This document shows, one piece after another, positions 46,629 to 56,904 of a stretch of DNA of 64,000 nt. The number at the start of each line of letters is the position of its first letter. The first letter of the stretch is position 1. Below the pieces are notes generated by a model that ran no database searches, was not told where the DNA came from, and worked only from the letters and a program-made list of their open reading frames with translations. The position numbers were made by a program, and so were the translations under genes. The DNA comes from CBIHON01 sp966211965. GTDB taxonomy: Bacteria; Pseudomonadota; Gammaproteobacteria; Burkholderiales; Burkholderiaceae_D. The DNA lies in the NCBI GenBank assembly GCA_966211965.1, contig CBIHON010000019.1, forward strand, positions 35,608 to 99,607, in the 5' to 3' direction.

Positions 46629-47525
46629 ATGCCGATTTTGAAACCGCATCGAAGCGCCGTCCTGCTGATGATTTGCGCTGCCACGCTGTGGAGCATGGCA
46701 GGTGTCTTTACGCGCCATCTTGATGCCGCACGCGGATTTGAAGTCACGCTGTGGCGCAGCCTGTTCTCCGCGATTTTTGTGGCTGGCGCCCTGTTGTGGC
46801 AACAAGGCGCGGGCAAGGCGGCCGCCACGGTGCGCGCAGCCGGCTGGCTTGGAGCGCTGTCCGGCATGATGTGGTGCGTGATGTTCATCTGCTTCATGAT
46901 TGCGTTGACCAGGACGACCGTCGCCAATACCTTGGTCGTGATGAGCGTGTCGCCTTTGCTGACCGCCTTCCTGGCTTGGCTGATCCTGAAGCAAGCGATT
47001 CCCCAGCGAACCTGGTGGGCGATTGTGCTTGCCTTGATCGGCATGGTCTGGATGTTCGTGCATGGCATCAGCGCCGTCGGCGGCACGCATCTGACCGGCA
47101 TGCTGATCGCGAGCGCTGTGCCGCTGGCTTCGGCGATCAACCTGATCGCCATCAAGAAGGCTGGGCATGGAGTCGATCTGATCCCGGCGATCTTGCTCGG
47201 CAGCGTGTTCTCGGTCGTGCTGATGCTGCCGTTGGCATGGCCGCTGCAGGCTTCGCTGCATGACGTGAGCTTGCTGGCGGTTCTGGGATTTTTTCAGCTT
47301 GGTTTTCCGTGCATGCTGATGGTCAAGGCTACCCGCTCCTTGTCGGCGCCGGAGATCTCCTTGCTGGCTTTGCTGGAGGTCTTGCTGGGACCGGTATGGG
47401 CTTGGCTGGGTGCGGGTGAAGTGCCTGCGCAGGAAACCCTGATCGGCGGCGCAGTGGTGGTGGCGGCACTGGTCCTCAATGAGTTGGCCGCGTTGCGGGC
47501 GGCCGTCCCGGCAAGATCAATTTGA
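46629..47525 (+). CDS. EamA/DMT-family transporter
   Basis: A 298-residue membrane protein with ten predicted helices in two EamA halves. It begins with a first helix AVLLMICAATLWSMAGVFTR, and the second half has SAINLIAIKKAGHGVDLIPA and ATRSLSAPEISLLALLEVLL. DMT transporters export metabolites or amino acids; the substrate cannot be inferred. I start at ATG 46629; the frame extends six codons upstream to a TTG. It is convergent with the efflux operon. Confidence 0.88.
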   Translation: MPILKPHRSAVLLMICAATLWSMAGVFTRHLDAARGFEVTLWRSLFSAIFVAGALLWQQGAGKAAATVRAAGWLGALSGMMWCVMFICFMIALTRTTVANTLVVMSVSPLLTAFLAWLILKQAIPQRTWWAIVLALIGMVWMFVHGISAVGGTHLTGMLIASAVPLASAINLIAIKKAGHGVDLIPAILLGSVFSVVLMLPLAWPLQASLHDVSLLAVLGFFQLGFPCMLMVKATRSLSAPEISLLALLEVLLGPVWAWLGAGEVPAQETLIGGAVVVAALVLNELAALRAAVPARSI

Positions 47526-47542
47526 AGCGGCGACCCGGCTTC

Positions 47543-48955
47543 TCATTTCGTGCTCCAGCTTCCGCCCAACGCTTTGATCAAGGATACGCTCGCTCCCAGG
47601 CGCCGGTTCAACAGATCGACTGCGGTGCGCTCATTACCCAGCGCGGTAGTCTGTACGGTGATCACGTTGAGGTAACTGACGATCCCGGCCTTGTACTGGT
47701 TGTTGGTCAGCTCCACCGACAAGCGTGCGGATTGCACCGCTTCATTTTGCACCTGTGCTTCCTGTTCGAGGATGCGCAGCGCGGCCAGATTGTCTTCCAC
47801 TTCCTGAAAGCCGGTCAGCACTGTTTGCCGATAGGCCGCGACGTTGAGGTCGTAACCGGCGATGGCCTGGTCAGTCTGGGCCTTGCGCGCGCCGGCGTCG
47901 AACAGGTTCATCGCCAAGGCCGAGCCCAGCGACCAGAAGCGGTTTGGGAGGCTCAGCCATTCGCTCCAACTGCCGCTTTGGAAGCCGGCGGAGGCGGATA
48001 GCGTCAGTGCCGGGAAGAATGCGGCCTTGGCCACCCCGATCTGCGCGTTGGCGGCGGCTACGCGCCGTTCCGCTGCTGCGATATCCGGCCGCCTTTCCAG
48101 CAGCGCTGACGGCAGGCCGGCAGGTATCGATGGCACCGCCGCCGTCAGCGGGGCAGCCGCTAGGGAAAAATCCGATGCGGCTTTGCCGATCAGCAGGGCA
48201 ATCGCGTGTTCGGACTGCGCGCGCTGGATGCCGATATCGATGAGTTGCGCTTGTGTGCTCTTGAGCTGGGTTTGCGCCAGCACCACGTTTTCCCGCGCGA
48301 CCAAGCCGGCGTTGTATTGATTTTGAGTGAGCTGCAGCGACTTCTGATAGTCCGCCACCGTCCGTTCCAGCAATTGCTGTTGCGCGTCGGCTGTACGCAA
48401 CTGGAAATAGGACTGTGCCAGTTGCGCGTGGGTGCTCAAGCGCGCCGCTTCGAGATCGGCCGCGCTGGCCTCGGCGCTGGCTTGATTCGCTTCGACGCTG
48501 CGTCGCACCCGGCCCCACACATCGGCTTCCCAGCTCGCATCGAGTGTCAGGCTATGGCTGTCGTTCGGTCCGCTCGCGGCCGTGCTGTTTTGGGTGGCGC
48601 GATTCGACCGCGAGGTGGAAAGATCGCCCGAGAGGGTGGGAAAATAGCCGGCGCGTGTCGACTGCACCAGGGCTCTGGCCTGGCGGAAGCGCGCTTCGCT
48701 CTGCGCCAGATTCTGGTTCGAGATATCGATCTGTTCTTCGAGTGAATTCAATACCGGATCGTTGAACACTTCCCACCACTTGCCGCGCTGTTCCTGGTCT
48801 TGCGGTTGCGCGATTTTCCAGCCTTTCGTTTCCTTGAAAGCCAGGGGCGTTTCTACTGCCGGCCGCACATAGTCGGGGCCGACCGTGCAGGAAGCCAGGA
48901 ACACCAACGGCACCGCCAGAGTGAGATATTTCATACGGCTCAAATGCAATTCCAT
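47543..48955 (-). CDS. RND efflux outer-membrane lipoprotein (NodT/OprM family)
   Basis: A 470-residue outer-membrane factor. The lipoprotein signal ends in LASC (Cys at residue 23), followed by VGPDYVRP, the usual OprM/NodT beginning. Two OEP repeats carry AQSYFQLRTADAQQQLLE and LERRPDIAAAERRVAAANAQ. ATG 48955 was chosen because GGAG precedes it by 5 bases. It is the last gene of the mdtABC cluster, 84 bases downstream of mdtC, and supplies the channel through the outer membrane. Confidence 0.93.
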   Translation of the reverse strand: MELHLSRMKYLTLAVPLVFLASCTVGPDYVRPAVETPLAFKETKGWKIAQPQDQEQRGKWWEVFNDPVLNSLEEQIDISNQNLAQSEARFRQARALVQSTRAGYFPTLSGDLSTSRSNRATQNSTAASGPNDSHSLTLDASWEADVWGRVRRSVEANQASAEASAADLEAARLSTHAQLAQSYFQLRTADAQQQLLERTVADYQKSLQLTQNQYNAGLVARENVVLAQTQLKSTQAQLIDIGIQRAQSEHAIALLIGKAASDFSLAAAPLTAAVPSIPAGLPSALLERRPDIAAAERRVAAANAQIGVAKAAFFPALTLSASAGFQSGSWSEWLSLPNRFWSLGSALAMNLFDAGARKAQTDQAIAGYDLNVAAYRQTVLTGFQEVEDNLAALRILEQEAQVQNEAVQSARLSVELTNNQYKAGIVSYLNVITVQTTALGNERTAVDLLNRRLGASVSLIKALGGSWSTK

Positions 48956-49039
48956 TTATTCTCCACGAACATTTACGACCACTCATGATGGCCTATGAAT
49001 GAAGACGCTCAAGCTCGGCGCCTGCACTCATTCAAGACA

Positions 49040-52000
49040 CTACGCACTCGCTTCCGGTGCGGCGTCCGGCGGCATGGCCCGCCCGCCGCGTAATTTGCGC
49101 CAGACCCGCCTGCTCCATGCGCCGAATCGATCCAGATACAGATAGACCACGGGTGTGGTGTACAGCGTCAGCATCTGGCTGACGATCAAGCCGCCGACGA
49201 TGGTAATACCCAGCGGCCGGCGCAATTCAGACCCGGTGCCGCTCCCCAGCGCCAGCGGCAAGGCGCCCAGCAGCGCCGCCATCGTGGTCATCATGATCGG
49301 GCGGAAACGCAGCAGGCAGGCTTGCCGGATCGCATCGAACGGGCTTTTGTTTTCGGTGCGCTGCGCCACCAGCGCGAAGTCGATCATCATGATGGCGTTC
49401 TTCTTCACGATCCCGATCAACAGCACGATGCCGATGAAGGCCATGATGTTCAAGTCCATCTTGCACAGCAGCAGCGCCAGCAATGCACCGACCCCGGCCG
49501 AGGGTAGGGTGGACAGGATCGTGATCGGATGCACGTAGCTTTCGTACAGCACGCCCAGCACGATGTAAATCGTTACCAATGCAGCCAGGATCAGGAAAGG
49601 CAGGCTGGCGAACGAAGCCTGGAACACCTTCGCCGTACCCTGGAAACTGCCCCGCATCGAAGAAGGCATGCCGCTGCGCGCGACCGCATCGTCGATCGCC
49701 TTGACCGCATCGCTCAACACGACGTCAGGTGCAAGATTGAAGGACAAGGTCATCGCCGCGAATTGTCCTTGATGATTGACCGAGAGCGTGGTGGTGGTCG
49801 GTTCGAAATGCGAGAACGCGGCGAGCGGCACCATTGCGCCGGCCGGCGTGCGCACGTAGATGTCGTTCAGGGTTTCCGGCCGCTGCCAGTATTGTGGCGC
49901 GACTTCCATGATCACGTGATACTGGTTGCGCTGCGCGTAGATGGTTGAGACCTGGCGCTGGCCGAACGCATCGTATAGCGTGGCGTCGATCAGTCTTTGC
50001 GTCACGCCCAGGCGGGAGGCGGTAGCGCGGTCGATGGTCAGCGTCAGTTGCAGACCCTTGTCTTGCTGGTTGGTGTTGACGTCGACTATTTGCGGCACAT
50101 CGCGCAGCGCCTGCATGATGCGCGGCGACCAGGCCATCAGTTCTTCCAGATTGTCGCCTTGCAGTGTGTACTGGTACTGCGAATTGGCCTGCCGTCCGCC
50201 AGCCCGGATATCTTGTGCGGCTTGCAGGAACAGCGTGGCGCCGGGGACCACGGCGAGCTGGCCGCGCAAGCGGTTGATCACGTCGTCGGCGCTGACCTTG
50301 CGCTCTTCCAGGGGTTTGAGCGCGATGAACATCTGGCCGGTATTGCGCTGGGCGCCGCCGGTGAAGCCGGTGACGCTGGCCACCGCAGGGTCGCGGCCGA
50401 CGATTTCCATGAAGGCGGCGAGCTTGGGCCGCATGGCCTGGAACGATGTGGCCTGGTCGGCCTGGATCGAACCCTGGATGCGGCCGGTATCCTGCTGCGG
50501 GAAAAAGCCTTTGGGGATGGCGGTGTACAGATAGAAGTTGAGGCCGATCACCGCCAGCATGACCAGGATCGTGATGAATGGATGGCGCAATACCCGATTC
50601 AGGCTGGATTCATAACGCGCCAGTAACCAATCGAAGGCGCGTTCGCTGGCCATGTATAGCCGGCTGCGTTTCGGTTGGAGATCGTGCCGCAGCATGCGCG
50701 CGCACATCATCGGCGTGGTGGTGAGCGAGACCACCAGCGAAACGACAACCGCCACCGACAACGTGACCGCGAATTCGCGGAAGAAGCGCCCGACGATGCC
50801 GCCCATCATCAGCATCGGGATGAACACCGCTACCAGCGACACGCTCATCGACAGCACGGTGAAGCCGACCTCGCGTGCGCCGAGCAGGGTTGCCTGCATC
50901 GGCGTCATGCCTTGCTCCATGTGGCGCGATACGTTTTCCAGCACCACGATCGCATCGTCCACCACGAAGCCGGTGGCGATGGTCAGCGCCATCAAGGAAA
51001 AATTATCCAGGCTGTATCCGCACAAATACATGATGCCGAAAGTGCCGATCAGCGACACCGGCACCGCCACGCTCGGGATCAGGCTGGCGCGCACGTTGCG
51101 CAGGAACAGGAATACCACCAGGATCACCAGTGCGATCGAGATGCACAGCGTGCGTTCGACGTCGTGCAGCGAAGCGCGGATGGTGGTGGTCTGGTCCATC
51201 ACTACTTGAAGATCGATTGCGCTCGGGATCGAGGCGCGCAGTTGCGGCAGCATTGCGCGGATGCGGTCGACGGTTTCGATGATGTTGGCGTCGGGCTGGC
51301 GGTTCAGGATCAGCAGCACCGAGGGTTTGCCGTTGGCCATGCCGGCATTGCGCAAATCTTCTACCGAGTCGGTCACTTCGGCCACATCGGTCAATTGCAC
51401 TGCCGCGCCATTGCGGTAGGAGACGATCAGGGGACGATAGTCGTCGGCTTTTTTTGCCTGGTCGTCGGTATAGATCTGCCAATGCCGTTGGCCCTCTTCG
51501 AGAAAACCCTTGGGCCGGTTGGCATTGGTGCCTGTCAGGGCGGTGCGGACATCTTCCAGCCCGATGCCGTATTTGTTGAGCGCGGTCGGATTGAGTTCGA
51601 CCCGCACCGCCGGCAGAGAGCTGCCGCCGACGCTGACCTGGCCGATGCCTTCCACCTGCGACAGTTTTTGCTGCAGCACGGTCGAGGCGGCGTCGTACAT
51701 CTGGCCTTGCGTCATGCTGTTCGAGGTCATGGCCAGAATCATGATCGGCGCGGCCGACGGGTCCACCTTGCGGTAGGTCGGGTTGCTGCGCAGCGCGCTC
51801 GGCAGATCGACACGCGCCGCGTTGATCGCGGCTTGCACATCGCGCGCCGCGCCGTCGATGTTGCGGTTCAAGTCGAATTGCAGCGTGATGCGCGAGGAAC
51901 CGAGCGAACTCGACGAGGTCATTTCGGTGACGCCGGCGATGCGGCCGAGCTGGCGCTCCAGCGGCGTCGCAACCGTCGCGGCCATGGTTTCCGGACTGCC

Positions 52001-52159
52001 GCCGGGCATCGAGGCCGAGACCGAAATGGTCGGGATATCCACCTTCGGCAGCGGCGACACCGGCAGCAGGTTGAAGGCCACCATGCCCGCCAGGGTCACG
52101 CCCAGCGTCAGCAGCGTGGTGGCGACGGAGCGGCGGATGAAGGGGGCTGAGATGTTCAT
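49040..52159 (-). CDS. mdtC: RND multidrug efflux transporter, MdtC/MuxC type
   Basis: A 1039-residue RND pump subunit with twelve membrane helices and two large periplasmic loops. It opens MNISAPFIRRSVATTLLTLG, and has the RND-type ATPLERQLGRIAGVTEMTS, GFVVDDAIVVLENVSRHMEQG and the second-half LLIGIVKKNAIMMIDFAL. Its ATG overlaps the mdtB stop by 4 bases. In MdtABC, MdtB and MdtC form a heteromultimer. The open frame continues 85 codons upstream into mdtB and is not coding. Confidence 0.95.
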   Translation of the reverse strand: MNISAPFIRRSVATTLLTLGVTLAGMVAFNLLPVSPLPKVDIPTISVSASMPGGSPETMAATVATPLERQLGRIAGVTEMTSSSSLGSSRITLQFDLNRNIDGAARDVQAAINAARVDLPSALRSNPTYRKVDPSAAPIMILAMTSNSMTQGQMYDAASTVLQQKLSQVEGIGQVSVGGSSLPAVRVELNPTALNKYGIGLEDVRTALTGTNANRPKGFLEEGQRHWQIYTDDQAKKADDYRPLIVSYRNGAAVQLTDVAEVTDSVEDLRNAGMANGKPSVLLILNRQPDANIIETVDRIRAMLPQLRASIPSAIDLQVVMDQTTTIRASLHDVERTLCISIALVILVVFLFLRNVRASLIPSVAVPVSLIGTFGIMYLCGYSLDNFSLMALTIATGFVVDDAIVVLENVSRHMEQGMTPMQATLLGAREVGFTVLSMSVSLVAVFIPMLMMGGIVGRFFREFAVTLSVAVVVSLVVSLTTTPMMCARMLRHDLQPKRSRLYMASERAFDWLLARYESSLNRVLRHPFITILVMLAVIGLNFYLYTAIPKGFFPQQDTGRIQGSIQADQATSFQAMRPKLAAFMEIVGRDPAVASVTGFTGGAQRNTGQMFIALKPLEERKVSADDVINRLRGQLAVVPGATLFLQAAQDIRAGGRQANSQYQYTLQGDNLEELMAWSPRIMQALRDVPQIVDVNTNQQDKGLQLTLTIDRATASRLGVTQRLIDATLYDAFGQRQVSTIYAQRNQYHVIMEVAPQYWQRPETLNDIYVRTPAGAMVPLAAFSHFEPTTTTLSVNHQGQFAAMTLSFNLAPDVVLSDAVKAIDDAVARSGMPSSMRGSFQGTAKVFQASFASLPFLILAALVTIYIVLGVLYESYVHPITILSTLPSAGVGALLALLLCKMDLNIMAFIGIVLLIGIVKKNAIMMIDFALVAQRTENKSPFDAIRQACLLRFRPIMMTTMAALLGALPLALGSGTGSELRRPLGITIVGGLIVSQMLTLYTTPVVYLYLDRFGAWSRRVWRKLRGGRAMPPDAAPEASA

Positions 52160-55100
52160 GATTGCCCGGCCGGCAGGGTTTCGGCCCCGCCGGTATCGGC
52201 CTTCCTGAAGCGCGCGGCAAGCCGGTCGAAGGCCAGATAAATCACCGGCGTGGTGAACAGCGTCAGCACTTGGCTCAGGATCAGGCCGCCGACGATGCTG
52301 ATGCCGAGCGGATGGCGCAATTCGGACCCGACTCCTCCGCCCAGCATCAGCGGCAAGGCGCCCAGCAGCGCCGCCATGGTGGTCATCATGATCGGCCGGA
52401 AGCGCAGCAGGCAAGCCTGGAAAATCGCGTCGCGCGGACTCATGCCGTCCTTGCGTTCGGCTTCCAGCGCAAAGTCGATCATCATGATCGCATTCTTCTT
52501 GACGATGCCGATCAACAGGATGATGCCGATCACCGCGATAATGCCGAGGTCGCTGCCGGCCAGCATCAACGCCAGCAATGCGCCCATGCCGGCCGAGGGC
52601 AGGGTGGAAAGAATCGTGACCGGATGGATATAGCTTTCGTATAGAACGCCGAGCACGATATAGACCGTGACGATGGCAGCCAGGATCAGCAGCAACTGGT
52701 TGGTCAGCGAAGCCTGGAAGGCCAGCGCCGCGCCCTGGAAATTGGTTTGCATGCTGGGCGGCAGGCCGACTTCCTGCTTGGCGGCATCGATCGCTTTCAC
52801 CGCGTCGCCCAGCGCGACTCCGGGCGCCAGGTTGAACGAGATGGTGGCGGCCGGAAATTGGCCGATGTGGCTGACCACCAGCGGCGTGGCCTGTTCGCTG
52901 AAGGTGGTGATGGCGCTGAGCGGTACCTGCGCGCCGCCGGCGGTGGTGACGTAGAGGTTGGAGAGCGCTTTCGGCCCGATCTGGAATTCCGGCTTGACCT
53001 CCAGCACCACGCGGTACTGGTTGGTCTGGGTGAAGATGGTCGACACGATGCGCTGGCCGAATGCACTGTACAGTGTGTTGTCGATCATGGCCGGCGTGAC
53101 GCCCAGGCGCGAGGCCGAGTTGCGGTCGATGATCAGCGCGGCTTGCAAGCCTTGGTCTTGCAGGTCGCTGGTGACCTCGCGCAATTGAGGCAGGTGGCTC
53201 AGGCGCTCAACCAGTTTCGGGGTCCAGGTGCTGAGCTGTTTGGGGTCGGCGTCTTCCAGCGTGAACTGGTATTGGGTGCGGCTGACGCGGTTCTCGATGG
53301 TCAGGTCCTGCACCGGCTGCATGAACAGGGAAATGCCCTGGACCTCGGCCAGGCTGGTCTGCAGGCGGCGGATGATCTGCGCTGCGTTTTGCGAGCGCTG
53401 CTCGTGCGGTTTCAGGTTGATCAGGATGCGTCCGCTGTTGAGCGTGGTGTTGGTGCCGTCGACGCCGATGAAAGACGACAGGCTTTCGACAGCCGGATCT
53501 TGCAGGATTACCCTGGCCAGTGCTTGCTGGCGTTGCGCCATCGCACTAAACGAAATGGACTGCGGCGCTTCCGATATGCCCTGGATCAGGCCGGTATCCT
53601 GCTGCGGAAAAAAGCCCTTGGGGATGTACACGTACAGCAAAACCGTCAGCAGCAGGGTGCCGGCAGCCACCAGCAAGGTTGCACCCTGCCGATCCAGCAC
53701 CCAGTTCAACCAAGTACCGTAACGCGCGACCACGCGGTCGTAGAAGCGTCCCGACGCTTGATAGAAACGGCCTTGTCTGTCTTCCGGCGTATGGCGCAGC
53801 AGGCGGGCGCACATCATAGGCGTCAGCGTCAGCGACACCACGGCCGAGATGACGATCGTCACCGCCAGCGTAATGGCGAATTCACGGAACAGGCGTCCGA
53901 CCACGTCGCCCATGAACAAGAGCGGGATCAGCACCGCGATCAGCGAAATGGTCAAGGACAAAATCGTGAAGCCGATTTGCGCCGAGCCCTTCAGCGCGGC
54001 TTGCATCGGCGATTCGCCTTCCTCGATGTAGCGCGCGATGTTCTCGATCATCACGATCGCATCGTCGACCACGAAACCTGTCGAAATTGTCAGCGCCATC
54101 AAGGTCAGGTTGTTCAGGCTGAAGCCGGCCAGGTACATCACCGCGAAGGTTCCGATCAGCGACAGCGGCACGGCGACGCTCGGAATCACCGTTGCAGGCA
54201 CGTTGCGCAGGAACAGGAAGATCACCAGCACCACCAGCGCCACCGACAGCAGCAGCTCGAATTGCACGTCCTTGACCGAGGCGCGGATGGTGTTGGTGCG
54301 GTCGGTCAGGAGCGTGACGTCGACTGCGGCCGGCAGGGATGCGCGCAACTGCGGCAGCAATTGCTTGACGCGGTCGACCACTTCGATCACATTCGCGCCG
54401 GGCTGGCGTTGGATGTTCAGGATGATGGCCGGCGACTCGTTGACCCATGCCGCCTGCCGCACGTTCTCCGCGTCTTCGATGACGTCGGCTACATCGGTCA
54501 GGCGGATCGGCGCGCCGTTGTTGCCGGCGCCTGCCGTACTTCCATTGGCCCCCCGGTAGGCGACGATGATCGCCTTGTATTCCTCGGCCGAGCGCAACTG
54601 GTCGTTGGCATCGATGGTGTAAGCGCGCGCCGGGCCGTCGAAACTGCCCTTGGCCTGATTCACGTTGGCGTTGCCGATGGCGGTGCGGATGTCCTCGATG
54701 TTCAAGCCGTAGGCGGCCAGCGCGGTCGGGTTGGCTTGAATCCGCACCGCCGGGCGTTGGCCGCCGCTGATGCTGACCAGGCCGACGCCGGGCAACTGCG
54801 AAATCTTTTGCGCCAGGCGCGTGTCGGCCAAGCTCTGAATCTGCGGCAGGCGCAGGGTCTTCGAGGTCAGCGCCAAGGTCAGGATGGGGGTGTCGGCCGG
54901 ATTGACCTTGCTGTAGATCGGCGGCGCAGGCAAATCGGACGGCAGCAGGTTGGCGCCGGCGTTGATGGCAGCCTGGACTTCCTGTTCGGCGACGTCCAGG
55001 CTCAGCGTGAGGCTGAATTGCAGCGTGATCACCGAGGCGCCGCCGGAACTGGTGGACGACATCTGGTTGAGCCCCGGCATTTGCCCAAACTGGCGTTCCA

Positions 55101-55299
55101 GCGGCGCGGTCACCGAAGAAGTGATCACGTCGGGACTCGCGCCGGGGTAAAGCGTAACCACTTGAATGGTCGGGTAGTCCACCTCCGGCAGGGCGGACAA
55201 GGGCAGCAGGCGGTAGGCCAGGATGCCCACCAGCAGCAGGGCAGCCATCAGCAGCGAAGTCGCTACCGGGCGCAGGATAAAGGGACGGGATGGGTTCAT
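52156..55299 (-). CDS. mdtB: RND multidrug efflux transporter, MdtB/MuxB type
   Basis: A 1047-residue RND pump subunit. It begins MNPSRPFILRPVATSLLMAA and contains APLERQFGQMPGLNQMSSTS, GFVVDDAIVMIENIARYIEE and ILLIGIVKKNAIMMIDFALE. It is paired with mdtC through a 4-base stop/start overlap and lies 43 bases after mdtA. Protons drive export of drugs, bile salts or similar. A 958-codon plus-strand open frame opposite it is a shadow. Confidence 0.95.
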   Translation of the reverse strand: MNPSRPFILRPVATSLLMAALLLVGILAYRLLPLSALPEVDYPTIQVVTLYPGASPDVITSSVTAPLERQFGQMPGLNQMSSTSSGGASVITLQFSLTLSLDVAEQEVQAAINAGANLLPSDLPAPPIYSKVNPADTPILTLALTSKTLRLPQIQSLADTRLAQKISQLPGVGLVSISGGQRPAVRIQANPTALAAYGLNIEDIRTAIGNANVNQAKGSFDGPARAYTIDANDQLRSAEEYKAIIVAYRGANGSTAGAGNNGAPIRLTDVADVIEDAENVRQAAWVNESPAIILNIQRQPGANVIEVVDRVKQLLPQLRASLPAAVDVTLLTDRTNTIRASVKDVQFELLLSVALVVLVIFLFLRNVPATVIPSVAVPLSLIGTFAVMYLAGFSLNNLTLMALTISTGFVVDDAIVMIENIARYIEEGESPMQAALKGSAQIGFTILSLTISLIAVLIPLLFMGDVVGRLFREFAITLAVTIVISAVVSLTLTPMMCARLLRHTPEDRQGRFYQASGRFYDRVVARYGTWLNWVLDRQGATLLVAAGTLLLTVLLYVYIPKGFFPQQDTGLIQGISEAPQSISFSAMAQRQQALARVILQDPAVESLSSFIGVDGTNTTLNSGRILINLKPHEQRSQNAAQIIRRLQTSLAEVQGISLFMQPVQDLTIENRVSRTQYQFTLEDADPKQLSTWTPKLVERLSHLPQLREVTSDLQDQGLQAALIIDRNSASRLGVTPAMIDNTLYSAFGQRIVSTIFTQTNQYRVVLEVKPEFQIGPKALSNLYVTTAGGAQVPLSAITTFSEQATPLVVSHIGQFPAATISFNLAPGVALGDAVKAIDAAKQEVGLPPSMQTNFQGAALAFQASLTNQLLLILAAIVTVYIVLGVLYESYIHPVTILSTLPSAGMGALLALMLAGSDLGIIAVIGIILLIGIVKKNAIMMIDFALEAERKDGMSPRDAIFQACLLRFRPIMMTTMAALLGALPLMLGGGVGSELRHPLGISIVGGLILSQVLTLFTTPVIYLAFDRLAARFRKADTGGAETLPAGQS

Positions 55300-55342
55300 G
55301 CGGATGGCTCGGCCCGATGCGAATCTGGATGTGCGAGGCGAT

Positions 55343-56704
55343 TCATGCGCCGCTCCGTGCCGGCGCACTGGCATCGGCAGGGACGGAACCGTCCTTCGGA
55401 GGCGCGCTGCCATCCCTGCGCCTCCGTTCGCCGTCCCTTCGTCCGTTGCCATCGCGGGGCCGTCCGCTGCCGTCCCGCGGACGCGCTGCACTGCCGTCCT
55501 TCGCCGCAAGTTCGACCTTCGCGCCGTCGCGCAATTTGTCCGCGCCGTCGACCACCACCAATTCACCCGGCGCAATCCCGGCCTCGACCTCGGTATCGTC
55601 GCCCTGAGTGGTGCCGATCCTGACCGGCCGTAGGCTGACGCTGCGATCCTCCTTCACCACGTAGACGAACGTCCCCTGGCTGCCGCGCTGGATGCCGGCC
55701 GAAGGGACGATGGTGACGCCGCTCTTGACGTCGACCAGCATGCGGGTATTGACGAACTGATTCGGGAACAAGCTGAAATCATCGTTCTTGAATTGCGCTT
55801 TCAGTTTGACCGTGCCCGTGGTCGGATCGATCTGGTTATCGACCGTCAGCAGCGAACCGCTGGCGAGCTTGTTCTTTTGCGCGCGGTCGTAGGCATCGAC
55901 CGGCAGGGTTGCGCCGGCCTGCAATTTTTTCATGACGGCCGGAATGTTGTCTTCGGGGATGGTGAACAGGATCGTGACCGGCTGCAATTGCGTGATGACG
56001 ACCAGCCCGTTGGCATCGCTCGAGTGAACCATATTGCCGGCATCCACCTGGCGCAAGCCGAGGCGTCCGCCGATCGGCGCGGTAATGCGCGCATAACTCA
56101 GTTGCAATTGCGCATTCTCGATCTGGCCGCGATCGACCTTGACAGCGCCTTCGTATTGGCGCACCAGCGATTCCTGGGTGTCGAGTTGCTGCTTGGCGAT
56201 CGAATCCTGCTTGAACAGCAGCCGGTAGCGCTCCAGGTCGGTTTGCGCATTTTTCAACAGCGCCTGGTCGCGCGCCATTTGTCCTTCTGCCTGGGTCAGT
56301 TGCACCTGGAGCGGACGCGGATCGATTTCGGCCAGCAAGTCGCCGCGCTTGACGATCTGGCCCTCCTTGAACAGGACTTTCATCAACTGGCCGTCGACCC
56401 GGGTTTTGACCGTCACGCTATTTTGCGGCGTCACCGAACCGAGGCCGTTCAGGAAGACATTGATATCGCCGGTTTTCGCCGGCACCGCGACCACCGGCAT
56501 TACGCGCGAAGCATTCCCGCCGCGCCGGCCCCCGCCCGGTTGCGCAGGCGCTGTTTGCTGTGTCTTGTCCGGCGCGAAGAAAAAGAAATAGACCCCGGCG
56601 CCGGCCAACGCGATCAACAGCAGCCAGATCCACCAGCGGCGCGAGAGTCCGCGTGGCCGGTTGCCATGCGTAATCGGGTTCATCGGCAAATTGGTTTCAT
56701 TCAT
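55343..56704 (-). CDS. mdtA: RND efflux membrane-fusion protein, MdtA/MuxA type
   Basis: A 453-residue periplasmic adaptor. It has an N-terminal anchor helix (WWIWLLLIALAGAGVYFFFF, about residues 24-43), a lipoyl/barrel-sandwich part (VDGQLMKVLFKEGQIVKRGD), a helical hairpin and a beta-barrel with VVITQLQPVTILFTIPEDNI. The last 45 or so residues are an unusual Arg/Asp/Gly-rich tail with repeated RDG units. ATG 56704 was chosen as the first methionine before the anchor helix. First gene of mdtABC-outer membrane factor. Confidence 0.94.
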   Translation of the reverse strand: MNETNLPMNPITHGNRPRGLSRRWWIWLLLIALAGAGVYFFFFAPDKTQQTAPAQPGGGRRGGNASRVMPVVAVPAKTGDINVFLNGLGSVTPQNSVTVKTRVDGQLMKVLFKEGQIVKRGDLLAEIDPRPLQVQLTQAEGQMARDQALLKNAQTDLERYRLLFKQDSIAKQQLDTQESLVRQYEGAVKVDRGQIENAQLQLSYARITAPIGGRLGLRQVDAGNMVHSSDANGLVVITQLQPVTILFTIPEDNIPAVMKKLQAGATLPVDAYDRAQKNKLASGSLLTVDNQIDPTTGTVKLKAQFKNDDFSLFPNQFVNTRMLVDVKSGVTIVPSAGIQRGSQGTFVYVVKEDRSVSLRPVRIGTTQGDDTEVEAGIAPGELVVVDGADKLRDGAKVELAAKDGSAARPRDGSGRPRDGNGRRDGERRRRDGSAPPKDGSVPADASAPARSGA

Positions 56705-56904
56705 TTTTTGATGGCTTATTGGAGGAAGGGTTTTCAAGAGCAGTGAGCTGCACCCACCGGCATTATGGACACTATGCGCTGCCCGGTCTGCTGCACCATG
56801 AAGCTTCGGTAAAGTTATGTAAATGAGGTTTAACGCAAACGGTTCCATCTTACGGGAAACCATTGCAACCAGCAGCATAGGGCACGTGCAATCCGGATCG
56901 CAAT

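Noticed and set aside
52747..55623. 958-codon open frame antisense to mdtB
   Set aside because: Same cause: a shadow of a certain RND gene, with no recognisable motif.
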